Assembly (NCBI GenBank): GCA_944324475.1
Contig: CALUWK010000010.1
Span: 1-49,035, forward strand
DNA length: 49,035 nucleotides
Direction: 5' to 3'
Source: Candidatus Gastranaerophilales bacterium
Lineage (GTDB): Bacteria; Cyanobacteriota; Vampirovibrionia; Gastranaerophilales; Gastranaerophilaceae
Shown: piece by piece, positions 36,186-45,330 of the stretch
How positions within the stretch are numbered: position 1 is the first letter of the stretch
How the letters are laid out: each line of letters begins with the position of its first letter
Notes under the pieces: generated by a model
The model's database searches: none
Told to the model about the DNA's origin: nothing
The model's input: the letters and a program-made list of their open reading frames with translations, nothing else
Translations under genes and position numbers: made by a program

Positions 36186-37532
36186 ATGAATGAAGAAATA
36201 GAATACAAAGTTCACAACTTAAAACAAAAAGCACTATCCACGATTGAAAATACAGATTTATATAAATACAAAGGCGTAGTGTCAAAACTCTTGGGTTTAA
36301 CTGTTGAAGTTAAACTACCAGGACTTAAAATCGGAGACTTATGCTACATTCAAACATATACAGGTGAAAAAAAAGCAGCAGAAGTCCAAGCCTTCAAGGG
36401 TGATGTTGCTCAATTATTGCTTCTATATGATGGGGAAGGAATAGGACAAGGTTCACTTGTAGAATCCACAGGTGCGCCAATTCTTTTTCCCGTTGGAGAT
36501 TTTTTATTGGGTCGTCTCGTTAATCCGTTAGGAGAACCCATGGATTCAAAACCTCTCGATTTAACAAATGCTAAATACATGAACATTAACGGAACAATAC
36601 CAGATGCTTTTCATAGACCCATTATTACAGAACAAATGTCCACAGGTATAAGAGCAATAGATGGTCTTTTAACTATGGGCACAGGTCAACGTATGGGTCT
36701 TTTTGCAGGTTCAGGTGTCGGAAAGTCAACACTCCTTGGTATGATTGCAAGAAACTCTGATGCTGATGTAAATGTTGTAGCCCTAATTGGCGAACGCGGC
36801 AGAGAAGTTAAAGAATTCATAGTTGACGCCCTTCAAGAAGAAGGTATGAAAAAATCAGTTATAGTCTGCGCAACAGGAGACCAGCCACCCTTAATCAGAA
36901 TGAAATGCTTACTTGCAGCAACAACTGTGTGTGAATATTTTAGAGATCAAGGCAAAAAAGTTTTTTTGATGACAGATACAATAACTCGTTGTGCTATGGC
37001 AGGTCGTGAAGTGGGTCTATCATTGGGTGAACCACCAACAATGAAAGGATACCCACCCAGCATTTTTTCTTGGCTTCAAAGAGCCTTAGAAAGAACAGGC
37101 AACTCTGAAAAAGGTTCTGTTACGGCACTTTATACAGTACTAATGGAAGGAGACGATATAACAGACCCTATTGTTGACATTGTAAGAGGTATTGTAGACG
37201 GTCATATTTTTCTTTCAAGAAAAGTTGCAGAACAAAACCATTATCCAGCTATAGATGCACTTGGCTCAATTTCAAGATTAATGAGCGCCATTGCGGACCC
37301 TGAGCATAAAGAAGCCGCGGGCAAAATGAGAAATTTAATGGCACTATATCGTGAAAATAAAGACTTAATTGATGTTGGCATGTACCAAATGGGAACAAAC
37401 CCTAAACTAGATGTTGCAATTGAGCTCATGCCACAAATTAATGCCTTTTTACAACAAAAAACAACAGATATCGTATCAATGAAAACAACAATTCAAGCCC
37501 TTAAAGATATGATGAAAAATGTTGAACTATAA
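36186..37532 (+). CDS. FliI/SctN-type export ATPase, orphan
   Basis: Hexameric ATPase of flagellar or injectisome export. The protein is 448 residues from ATG 36186; a TTG at 36183 is possible. Walker A GSGVGKST lies near residue 175. Also present are LIGERGREVKEF, the Walker B-type strand KKVFLMTDTITRCAMAGRE, GYPPSIFSWLQRALERTGN and RKVAEQNHYPAIDALGSISR. These features separate it from F-type ATP synthase beta. No other export gene (FliH, FliF, FlhA, SctV) is in the window. Whether it belongs to a flagellum or to an injectisome cannot be decided here. Confidence 0.88.
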   Translation: MNEEIEYKVHNLKQKALSTIENTDLYKYKGVVSKLLGLTVEVKLPGLKIGDLCYIQTYTGEKKAAEVQAFKGDVAQLLLLYDGEGIGQGSLVESTGAPILFPVGDFLLGRLVNPLGEPMDSKPLDLTNAKYMNINGTIPDAFHRPIITEQMSTGIRAIDGLLTMGTGQRMGLFAGSGVGKSTLLGMIARNSDADVNVVALIGERGREVKEFIVDALQEEGMKKSVIVCATGDQPPLIRMKCLLAATTVCEYFRDQGKKVFLMTDTITRCAMAGREVGLSLGEPPTMKGYPPSIFSWLQRALERTGNSEKGSVTALYTVLMEGDDITDPIVDIVRGIVDGHIFLSRKVAEQNHYPAIDALGSISRLMSAIADPEHKEAAGKMRNLMALYRENKDLIDVGMYQMGTNPKLDVAIELMPQINAFLQQKTTDIVSMKTTIQALKDMMKNVEL

Positions 37533-37534
37533 TT

Positions 37535-38347
37535 TTAACAATATTCAAGACCCAATTCATCACATAAAGAATTAAAATATTCAACGGATTCAATTAATTC
37601 ATCTTCTTCAAAAATTTCAAATGTAATTGTAGGATACAAATGTAATTCCTTTAAAGTAATTAATATCGACTTTATGTCAATACTACCTTTTAAAAGACTT
37701 GAATGAGAATCTTCCTCTTTAAAATTATTATGAAAATGCATATGTTTTAACATAATTCCATATTCTTTAATCCAATCAGAAGGCAAAATATCCGAATGTA
37801 AATTACAATGACCTATATCAATAGTTGCTCCAAAATAAGGTGAATTAACAGCCGCAATAAGATTCCTTATAAAATCCGAATTAGGCTCATGGACATTTTC
37901 TATGGTTAATATTATCCCTAATTGCTCAAAATTTTTAACAAACTCTTTAAAAAACTCTATATTCTTTAAAAAAAACATCTCCCTATATTGTCTGTGTTTT
38001 AAAAGATTATTATAACAAGTATGAAAAACCACAGTTGAAACATCAAAAGCTTCAGCTAATTCTAGACTTTGAAAATATCTTTTTTTACTTATTTCAGATA
38101 TCAACGGGTCTTTTGCAGCTATATTTAAATTTGAAAAAAAGCCATGAAGGGCCACTTCATTATCAAAATCAGCTAAAATTGCCTTATATTCTAACTTATT
38201 TTTTTCAAAATTATTTTCAATATCAGCTAATCTTCCAAAACGAGAAATTTCAATCCCGCAATTTAATTTTGAAGCAACACTACAAGCATACCTAAAATCA
38301 TGGTATGATACAGTTGAGGATATAAATCTTTGAAATTTATTTCTCAT
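37535..38347 (-). CDS. Sugar phosphate isomerase/epimerase-type TIM barrel protein
   Basis: The protein has 270 residues of the xylose-isomerase-like TIM barrel (AP endonuclease 2 superfamily). GIEISRFGRL, TVVFHTCYNN, LTIENVHEPN, GATIDIGHCNLH, KHMHFHNN and TITFEIFEEDE supply the usual Glu/His/Asp metal ligands. The substrate is unknown; a sugar or polyol epimerase is most likely, an AP endonuclease less so. A TATAAT (38362-38357) lies nine bases before the ATG without a Shine-Dalgarno. Confidence 0.8.
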   Translation of the reverse strand: MRNKFQRFISSTVSYHDFRYACSVASKLNCGIEISRFGRLADIENNFEKNKLEYKAILADFDNEVALHGFFSNLNIAAKDPLISEISKKRYFQSLELAEAFDVSTVVFHTCYNNLLKHRQYREMFFLKNIEFFKEFVKNFEQLGIILTIENVHEPNSDFIRNLIAAVNSPYFGATIDIGHCNLHSDILPSDWIKEYGIMLKHMHFHNNFKEEDSHSSLLKGSIDIKSILITLKELHLYPTITFEIFEEDELIESVEYFNSLCDELGLEYC

Positions 38348-38385
38348 CTCAATAAAATTATAATTTAAAAACTACAAATTTTAAA

Positions 38386-38586
38386 ATGTATATAATTGAA
38401 TTATTTTTAAAATTAAAAAATAATATAAAAAATAAAAAACTAAAAAACAATCATCCTAAAAAAAATGAAATGGAAAAATGCGACCATCTTTTTGTTCCAA
38501 TTGATTCAACAGGAGAAATTTTAGCTTGTTCCAAGTGTGGTGAAATTTATAAACTAAAAAAAGAAGAAATAAACCCCTTCAGATAA
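38386..38586 (+). CDS. Small zinc-ribbon-like protein
   Basis: The protein has 66 residues. A Lys/Asn-rich start with a hydrophobic first turn (MYIIELFLKLK) is followed by a compact domain with Cys32, His34, Cys48 and Cys51 (CDH then CSKCGEIYKL), a likely single zinc site. ATG at 38386 has no clear Shine-Dalgarno; an internal ATG (residue 29, MEKCDH) is an alternative. It is divergent from the isomerase gene. Function unknown. Confidence 0.6.
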   Translation: MYIIELFLKLKNNIKNKKLKNNHPKKNEMEKCDHLFVPIDSTGEILACSKCGEIYKLKKEEINPFR

Positions 38587-38631
38587 TCCTTCATTATATC
38601 AAATATTTTAAAAACTTTCAACAAAAACCCA

Positions 38632-38659
38632 AAAAGTTTGCAAGTCCTTACAAACTTTT
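38632..38659 (+). terminator. Hairpin after the small zinc-ribbon gene
   Basis: AAAAGTTTG (38632-38640) pairs with CAAACTTTT (38651-38659) around a 10-base loop. The only T-run is in the stem itself, so it is a weak terminator candidate. It lies in the 162-base gap before trmD, the one large gap between convergent genes here. Confidence 0.45.
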
Positions 38660-38748
38660 AAGCAAAAACAAGCTTTTTAAATAAAAACCTGATATATTAT
38701 AGTTATTCCCTATTATCGAAAGGAGTGATGGTCGAGACAAGCTAAAAA

Positions 38749-39438
38749 TTAATTCAACAAATCAGGGCGCCTTGTTTTTGTTCTTTTAATACTTTCTTGT
38801 CTCCTATATTCTTCTATTTCCTTATGATTTCCATTCAATAATACATCAGGAACCTTAAAACCTAAATACTCTCTCGGTTTAGTATATTGAGGATATTCTA
38901 ATAAACCGTTCAATCCATCCGAAAAACTATCATTATGGGCGGATTTATCTTTACCTAAATAATCTTTTATATTTCTTGAAATACTATCAATTAAAACCAA
39001 GCAAGCAAGTTCACCACCTGTTAAAACATAATCTCCGATTGAAATTTCCCTTGGTTTTAAAGCTAATCTTATTCTTTCATCAAATCCTTCATAATGTCCA
39101 CAAAGAAAAACTATTTGTTCCTTTTTAGCTAATGTTTTTGCTATATTTTGATTAAATTTCTCTCCTTGTGGAGAAAGCATAATAAATTCATATTTTTCTT
39201 TTGTCTCAATTTTTTTAATACTGTTATAACAATCAAAAATTGGTTGACACGTTAATACCATACCTTCTCCGCCGCCATAAGGAGTATCATCAACTTTTTT
39301 ATGTTTATCTTTTGAAAAATCTCTGGGATTATGAGTATTAACTGATATTATTCCTTTTTCAATTCCTCTTTTAGTAATTGATTGAGAACAATAAGATTTA
39401 ATTATTTCAGGAAAAAGTGTTATGATATCATATTTCAA
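38749..39438 (-). CDS. trmD: tRNA (guanine37-N1)-methyltransferase
   Basis: Methylates G37 of tRNAs reading CNN codons, preventing frameshifts. The SPOUT knot region is visible (FLCGHYEGFDER, then ISIGDYVLTGGELACLVLID), as is DDTPYGGGEGMVL. The 229 residues are normal. It overlaps rimM by four bases. The rplS gene that often follows is absent; instead there is a 162-base gap. Confidence 0.97.
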   Translation of the reverse strand: MKYDIITLFPEIIKSYCSQSITKRGIEKGIISVNTHNPRDFSKDKHKKVDDTPYGGGEGMVLTCQPIFDCYNSIKKIETKEKYEFIMLSPQGEKFNQNIAKTLAKKEQIVFLCGHYEGFDERIRLALKPREISIGDYVLTGGELACLVLIDSISRNIKDYLGKDKSAHNDSFSDGLNGLLEYPQYTKPREYLGFKVPDVLLNGNHKEIEEYRRQESIKRTKTRRPDLLN

Positions 39439-39947
39439 CTCAAAAGCCCCTCTATAGGTTTTATAATAATTTTCTTATTTTTTATATCAACAACTGGAAA
39501 AAACTCGTCTACAAAAGGAACAATATCAATTTGTCCCAAATAATTTTTTATATTTAATAAATCTTGCGATGAATTAGATGAAATATTGACAACTTCTCCA
39601 ATTTTTTCACCATTTTCTTTATATACAAAGCAGCCAATCAAATCTGAAATTAAATATTCATTCTGTTCTAGCTTGCCCAACACTTCTGACTTTAAAACAA
39701 AAATTCTCTGTCCTTTATATTTAATAAGTTCATTAATATCATTAATTTGTGCAAATTTTACAATAGCAAAATTTTTATGAAATCTCACTTGTTGAATATC
39801 AAGCTCACGTTTTGAAATATCATCAGCAAGAATTACCTTCTTTGCGTTTTTAAGTTGATTTTGATTATCGTATCCAATTTTTGCTTCGCCTTTTATTCCA
39901 AAAAAATTTGTAATTTTACCTATTGAAATATAATCTTCATTTTTCAT
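39435..39947 (-). CDS. rimM: Ribosome maturation factor RimM
   Basis: Helps 30S maturation by binding S19. The N-terminal barrel starts ISIGKITNFFGIKGEAKIGY. The PRC-like C-terminal half has LISDLIGCFVYKENGEKIGE and ends DIVPFVDEFFPVVDIKNKKI. It has 170 residues. The ATG lacks a Shine-Dalgarno and follows an extended -10 box by six bases, so rimM-trmD may have their own leaderless promoter 24 bases past uvrD. No rpsP is beside it. Confidence 0.94.
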   Translation of the reverse strand: MKNEDYISIGKITNFFGIKGEAKIGYDNQNQLKNAKKVILADDISKRELDIQQVRFHKNFAIVKFAQINDINELIKYKGQRIFVLKSEVLGKLEQNEYLISDLIGCFVYKENGEKIGEVVNISSNSSQDLLNIKNYLGQIDIVPFVDEFFPVVDIKNKKIIIKPIEGLLS

Positions 39948-39953
39948 AGAAAA

Positions 39954-39962
39954 ATTATAACA
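39954..39962 (-). promoter_or_regulatory. Extended -10 promoter six bases before the rimM ATG
   Basis: Read on the minus strand, TGT-TATAAT spans 39962-39954, then six bases, then ATG at 39947. There is no Shine-Dalgarno. Confidence 0.5.
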
Positions 39963-39970
39963 TAAAATCT

Positions 39971-41983
39971 TTAAGCTTCTTCTTCAATATCCCAAGGCTC
40001 AAGCAAATTTTCATCGATTTCATCCAAAAATCTTGAAGGTTTTGAAAGTATCATGCCTGTTGCATAATCATACATATCAATAGGATAACTTATGAATAAA
40101 TCAGATTTTGCCCTTGTGGTTGCAACGTACATAAGTCTTAGTTCTTCATCCAACTCCTCAGGAGAATTGAATGAATAAGCACTTGGAAAACGCCCGTCAA
40201 CCGCACCAATTATAAAAACACTGTTCCATTCAAGCCCTTTTGCGCTATGAATAGTAGAAATAGTTAAACAATCATCTTTAATATTTCTTTTATACATCCC
40301 TTCAACACTTGCTTCAGGAGGTTCGAGTGCTAAATCAGACAAAAAAGAATCCAATTTTTTATATTGTTTTGATAAATACAAAAAATGTTCTAAATCCTTT
40401 TCACGTTTTTGCCAATCTTCATATTTATCTTTCAATATAGGCTTATAATATAAAATAATATTCTCAATTATTTTTTGTAAATTATTTTCTGTATCCACAT
40501 TCAATAAAACATCAAATAAAGGCTTAATTAAATTCCTATATTTAACTTCAAATAATTTATAATCATAAATTCCGTCTTGAACTAAAGGAATTATTGAATT
40601 TACGGCTTTCGTACCTATTCCCTTTAAAAGCAATAAAATTCGATTTAAACTAACAGTATCATCAGGATTTAAAATTACCCTCAAATGCGCAATTATATCT
40701 TTAATATGAGCAGAATCCATAAACTTAGGACCACCAAATTTTTGATATGGAATGTTTGCTTTTGAAAGCTCAATTTCAAGATTATAACTCATTCTTGCAT
40801 TTCTTATCAAAACGCAAATATCGTTAAGTGATATATCTTCATCCAAAAGTTCAAGTATTTTCTGGCATACAAATTCAGCTTCAATTTGAGAATTTTTAGC
40901 CCTTATTATAGCCGGTTTCTTATCATCAATAATCTCAGAGAAAAGCTTTTTTGAATAACCCTCTTTTGCTTTTAAAATTATTTTATTTGTTAAATTTAAA
41001 ATATTTTGGCTTGAACGATAATTTTGTTCCAATTTAATTATCTTTACATCTTTAAATATATTTGGAAAATCAAGAATATTTTTATAATTTGCCCCTCTAA
41101 AAGAATATATACTTTGAGAATCATCTCCAACTGCCATAACATTATTATGCTCACTTGCTAAAAGCTTAATTATATCAGCTTGCAAAGTATTCGTATCTTG
41201 ATATTCATCAATCATTATATATTTATATTGATTTGAAAGTTTTTTTCTTATATTTTCATTTTCTGATAATAAAAATTTTAAATACAAAAGTAGATCATCA
41301 TAATCTAAAAGGGATTTTTCCCGCTTATATTTCACATAAGCTTTTTGAATTTCAATTATTTTATCTTCAACTTCAACAAAATTAAAATACTCTTTTTCAA
41401 TAAGTTCTTTTACGGGCATTTCTTTATTAATACTTTTTGAATATATCTCAAGAATTGTTGATTTTTTAGGAAATCGTTTTTCTTTTTTAGGATACAATAG
41501 CCCTGTTATATGCCATATAACATCTTCAGAATCCGATTGATCCATTATTGTAAAATTATTCTTTAAACCCAAAAACTTAGAATAACGCCTTAAAATCATA
41601 TTAGAAAAACTATGAAAAGTTCCGCCAGCAACATCCTCACATCTATCATCAAGAACAAGAGAGGCTCTATTTAGCATTTCAGCGCTTGCTTTTTTTGTAA
41701 ACGTAAGAAGCAAAATATTTTCAGGACTAACTCCATCTTCAATCAAACGAGCAGTCCTGTAAGTAAGAGTTTTGGTTTTGCCGCTTCCTGCACCAGCAAT
41801 AACCAAAAATGCTCCCTCTTTTGCTATAACAGCTTCTAACTGCTTTGAATTTAATTCATTTTCATAATCTATTTTATAATCTTTTTTAATATTTGTTCTT
41901 TTTTTTAAAACAAATTTTTTTCTTATTGCTGGAGAATTTTTTTCTTTATTTATTTCATTTTCTAACTGTACATTATTGTCCAT
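39971..41983 (-). CDS. UvrD/PcrA-type SF1 DNA helicase
   Basis: 3'-5' DNA helicase of repair and replication-conflict resolution. The motifs run in order: Q-motif LNSKQLEAV, Walker A IAGAGSGKTKTLTYR, LLTFTKKASAEM, GGTFHSFSNMILRRY, Walker B-type MIDEYQDTN, GDDSQSIYSFRGA, LEQNYRSSQNIL, TISTIHSAKGLEW and MYVATTRAKSDL. At 670 residues it is slightly short, with a variable acidic end. The first 40 residues are Lys-rich. It lies downstream of cdaA. Confidence 0.93.
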   Translation of the reverse strand: MDNNVQLENEINKEKNSPAIRKKFVLKKRTNIKKDYKIDYENELNSKQLEAVIAKEGAFLVIAGAGSGKTKTLTYRTARLIEDGVSPENILLLTFTKKASAEMLNRASLVLDDRCEDVAGGTFHSFSNMILRRYSKFLGLKNNFTIMDQSDSEDVIWHITGLLYPKKEKRFPKKSTILEIYSKSINKEMPVKELIEKEYFNFVEVEDKIIEIQKAYVKYKREKSLLDYDDLLLYLKFLLSENENIRKKLSNQYKYIMIDEYQDTNTLQADIIKLLASEHNNVMAVGDDSQSIYSFRGANYKNILDFPNIFKDVKIIKLEQNYRSSQNILNLTNKIILKAKEGYSKKLFSEIIDDKKPAIIRAKNSQIEAEFVCQKILELLDEDISLNDICVLIRNARMSYNLEIELSKANIPYQKFGGPKFMDSAHIKDIIAHLRVILNPDDTVSLNRILLLLKGIGTKAVNSIIPLVQDGIYDYKLFEVKYRNLIKPLFDVLLNVDTENNLQKIIENIILYYKPILKDKYEDWQKREKDLEHFLYLSKQYKKLDSFLSDLALEPPEASVEGMYKRNIKDDCLTISTIHSAKGLEWNSVFIIGAVDGRFPSAYSFNSPEELDEELRLMYVATTRAKSDLFISYPIDMYDYATGMILSKPSRFLDEIDENLLEPWDIEEEA

Positions 41984-42001
41984 ATAAATACTTTAAATTA
42001 T

Positions 42002-42913
42002 TTAATTATTTTTACCAAAAATATTATCAAACTTTATGAAACTTTTTTCATTTACAATTTTTTCTTCTTGTTTATAACCCAAAATTCTTACCAAATCACT
42101 TTTTAATTTACCCAAATCTTCATACTTTTTCAATATTCCATCTATTGCAACCGACACATCACCCGTTTCTTCCGATACAACAATACAAGCACAATCAGGA
42201 TAAACTTCAGATACACCTATTGCTGCTCTGTGTCTAGTTCCATAACGCCAAGACAGCTTAGGATCTTCTGTTAAAGGCAACAACACTCCAGCAGAAATTA
42301 TTTTATCATCACGAATAACTACAGCACCATCATGCAAAGGGGTTTTTGGAAAAAATATAGTCAATAAAAGCTCTTGTGATATATCAGCATTAAGCTTTAC
42401 CCCAACATCAGATTGAGCTAAAGATGTTCTATCTTTCTGAAGAACAATCAAACCGCCTGTTTTTGATTTTGACATATATTTTATAGCTTCAATTAATTCT
42501 TTAGCAACATCAATTTTTTTGGCATTATCAAAATCATCGGCACTATTCATAAAAAGTTTTTCAAATAAATTTCCTTGACCAATATATCCCAAAAAACGCC
42601 TTAATTCCGGTTGAAATATAACAATTAAAGCAAAAGCAACTATAGAAACCAAGGTCTTTAAAAATACACCAAATATGTTCAAATTAATCCTAATTAAAAG
42701 CTCAGATATCCCCCACATAACAACCAAAGTCAATGAACCTCTAACAAGATTTTCGCTTTGAGTACCCCTGATAAATCTCTGGTAAAGATAATATAATATA
42801 AAAACAAGAACACAAATTTCAAATACATTAATTACAAGGGCAACCCTATCCATTCCTTTAAAAAAATGCTGTATTTGAGTCATTAGCATTATATCAAAAT
42901 TTGTAAAATTCAT
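42002..42913 (-). CDS. cdaA: Diadenylate cyclase CdaA
   Basis: Makes c-di-AMP at the membrane. Three N-terminal hydrophobic helices (about 25-45, 60-75, 82-100) precede the DAC domain. The catalytic DGA (195-197, in LHDGAVV) and RHR (227-229) motifs are both intact. It has 303 residues. GAGG precedes the ATG. It lies directly after lysA, an arrangement I recall from cyanobacteria, and not with cdaR-glmM as in Firmicutes. Confidence 0.95.
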   Translation of the reverse strand: MNFTNFDIMLMTQIQHFFKGMDRVALVINVFEICVLVFILYYLYQRFIRGTQSENLVRGSLTLVVMWGISELLIRINLNIFGVFLKTLVSIVAFALIVIFQPELRRFLGYIGQGNLFEKLFMNSADDFDNAKKIDVAKELIEAIKYMSKSKTGGLIVLQKDRTSLAQSDVGVKLNADISQELLLTIFFPKTPLHDGAVVIRDDKIISAGVLLPLTEDPKLSWRYGTRHRAAIGVSEVYPDCACIVVSEETGDVSVAIDGILKKYEDLGKLKSDLVRILGYKQEEKIVNEKSFIKFDNIFGKNN

Positions 42914-42923
42914 TTTCCAACCT

Positions 42924-44237
42924 CTACAAAACTACATCATTCTCAACAAGCTGTTGTAATGTTTGTCTTTTAACAATTATATCCGATTTTCCATTATTTA
43001 TTAATACCATTGCAGGTTTTAATACACCATTATAATTAGACGACATTGAATAACAATATGCCCCTGTGCCATACATGCAAAAAATATCACCGGCTTTCGG
43101 AGAATTAAGCTCTATATCTTTAATTAAAACATCACCCGATTCACAAAATTTTCCTGCTACAGTGACTTTTTCGGGCTTATAACCATCTTTTTTATTAACT
43201 ATTTCTCCAAAATATTCAGCACAATACATTGATGGACGAGGATTATCAGCCATCCCGCCATCAACCGAAATATATTTTCTAATTCCTTCAATATTTTTTG
43301 ACGAACCTATTGTATATAAAGTAAATCCCGCAGTTGCAACTAAAGATCGTCCAGGTTCAATATATAAAATAGGTTCACTTAATTCATATAAAACACAATA
43401 TTTTTTAATTGAACTAATTATAATATCCGCTATTTTATAAACATCAGGAGGCAAATCACTTTCAACATATTTTACTCCAAGACCTCCGCCAATATTAATT
43501 TCATTCAACTCAATATTAAATTTATCTTTAATTCTTCTAATTTCTTTTAAAAGAACTTCTATCTCGTCTTCAAAAACTTGCGTTTCAAATATTTGTGAAC
43601 CAATATGAGCATGAAGTCCTTTTAAATCAAGATTTTTGTAATTATTTTGAATTAAATTAATAACTTCATCAATATTATGCATATCAAATCCAAATTTTGA
43701 ATCCAATTGACCAGTTTGAATATATTCGTGCGTATGACATTCAATCCCTGGAGTAATTCTTAACAAAATCTTTTGAACTTTATTCATTTTTTTTGCTATA
43801 TTATCTAAAAGTTCAAGCTCATAAAAATTATCAACACTTATTCTTGCAATATCATTTATAACTGCATATTCAAGCTCATCTTTACCCTTATTATTTCCAT
43901 TAAAAGTAACATAAGAAAAATCTACTCCAACATTTTTTAAAATATACATCTCACCTAAAGAAACAACATCAAATCCAAAACCAAGTTTATAAAAAATTGA
44001 AGCTATAGCAGACGTCATAAGGGCTTTTGAAGCATACATCATTCTTATATTTTTATAATCTAAAAAAGCTTGCTTATAATCATTCGCCATTTTTTCAAGT
44101 GTAACTCTATCCATAACATATAAAGGAGTTGAATATTTTTCTGCTAATTCAACCAGGTCACAACCTGAAATTTCAATATTGCCCTTATCATTAATATTTG
44201 TATTAAATGGTTTAATATTCTGGTTTACAAAACCCAT
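42924..44237 (-). CDS. lysA: Diaminopimelate decarboxylase
   Basis: Last step of lysine synthesis, PLP-dependent. Lys71 in MMYASKALMTSA is the PLP lysine. HIGSQIFE, NIGGGLGVKY, EPGRSLVATAG, KFCESGDVL and GAYCYSM are family motifs, with the Cys-Glu pair of the active site. It has 437 residues. First gene of the lysA-cdaA-uvrD run. Confidence 0.96.
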   Translation of the reverse strand: MGFVNQNIKPFNTNINDKGNIEISGCDLVELAEKYSTPLYVMDRVTLEKMANDYKQAFLDYKNIRMMYASKALMTSAIASIFYKLGFGFDVVSLGEMYILKNVGVDFSYVTFNGNNKGKDELEYAVINDIARISVDNFYELELLDNIAKKMNKVQKILLRITPGIECHTHEYIQTGQLDSKFGFDMHNIDEVINLIQNNYKNLDLKGLHAHIGSQIFETQVFEDEIEVLLKEIRRIKDKFNIELNEINIGGGLGVKYVESDLPPDVYKIADIIISSIKKYCVLYELSEPILYIEPGRSLVATAGFTLYTIGSSKNIEGIRKYISVDGGMADNPRPSMYCAEYFGEIVNKKDGYKPEKVTVAGKFCESGDVLIKDIELNSPKAGDIFCMYGTGAYCYSMSSNYNGVLKPAMVLINNGKSDIIVKRQTLQQLVENDVVL

Positions 44238-44311
44238 ATTATACTATTTACTCCTTGCTTATTTTCTTAAAGAATTATAACATAAAGATAAACAAGCAAA
44301 AGGAGTTTTAA

Positions 44312-45328
44312 ATGGAAAATACAAAAGTTCTGAGTATAAAAAATATTATAGTTTTTCTCATTATAATTGGCATTATAACTCTTGCATTTTTTTCTCTCGA
44401 TATATTAATGATGCTTTTTGCATCTTTTGTAATTACTTGTGCAATAAACCCAATTATAGACAAAATGGAAAAATATATACCTCGTGTCTGGGCAGTTACA
44501 ATAGTACTATTATTAATGATTTTAGCAGCCATATTAATATTAATACCGCTGGTTTCAATTAGCGTAAGAGAAGCAGCAGGTCTTATAGGACAATTTACAA
44601 ATACTTTTGATAATATTGATAAATTTTTAAACTTTAAAATTTTTGACAGAACAATCTCAAGCATGATAACTTTTGATTCAATCAAAGAACCTCTAGCACA
44701 AGGAGCTCAAAGCTTACTTGAAAATTCAATAATAGCAGGAAAATGGATCGCAAATTTTCTTACAACTTTTTTTGCAATTACAATTATGGTATTTTATTTT
44801 GCTTATGACGAAAAAAGATTAAAAGATAAATTTATTGAATTTTTTACACCAAATCAAAAAGAAAAAGCTCTTGATATTTTAAATAATATTTCATCCAAAG
44901 TAGGTAACTACGTTCTAGCTCAAGGTATAGCAATGATTTTTGTTGGTGCACTAACAACTGTAGGCTTACTATTAATCCACAATGACCACGCTTTTTTACT
45001 TGGTTTTTTAACTTGCATTTTTGATATTATACCTGTTGTTGGTCCAGCCATAGCAATAGGTTTAGGACTTTTAACAAGTTTATCTGACGGAATATTATTT
45101 GTATTTCTAACATTTGCAGTATTTATGATAGCTCAATGGGCTCAAAACCAACTATTACGGCCGATTGTTTTTGGAAAACTCTTAAATATGCACCCTTTAG
45201 TCATAATTGTTGCACTTTTATTCAGCGCTAAATTTTTGGGTTTTTGGGGAGTAATTTTATCTCCTGCAATAGCCTCTGTAATTTGCGTTCTAGTTGACGA
45301 ATTATACTTAAATAAAATAAACAAATAA
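44312..45328 (+). CDS. AI-2E family transporter
   Basis: The protein has 338 residues with about eight hydrophobic segments and the family's large central soluble part between helices 3 and 4. ITCAINPIIDKMEKYIPR near the start, GLLTSLSDGILFVFLTFAVF and the FGKLLNMHPLVIIVALLFSA / GFWGVILSPAIASVI region late in the protein fit the AI-2E (PerM/YdiK) family. The substrate is not predictable. AAAGGAG precedes the ATG. It is two bases from the next gene, so the pair is co-transcribed. Confidence 0.92.
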   Translation: MENTKVLSIKNIIVFLIIIGIITLAFFSLDILMMLFASFVITCAINPIIDKMEKYIPRVWAVTIVLLLMILAAILILIPLVSISVREAAGLIGQFTNTFDNIDKFLNFKIFDRTISSMITFDSIKEPLAQGAQSLLENSIIAGKWIANFLTTFFAITIMVFYFAYDEKRLKDKFIEFFTPNQKEKALDILNNISSKVGNYVLAQGIAMIFVGALTTVGLLLIHNDHAFLLGFLTCIFDIIPVVGPAIAIGLGLLTSLSDGILFVFLTFAVFMIAQWAQNQLLRPIVFGKLLNMHPLVIIVALLFSAKFLGFWGVILSPAIASVICVLVDELYLNKINK

Positions 45329-45330
45329 TA

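Noticed and set aside
38728-38745. Five-codon frame MVETS as a gene
   Set aside because: AGGAG is only two bases from the ATG and the peptide is too short; kept only as an unexplained signal.
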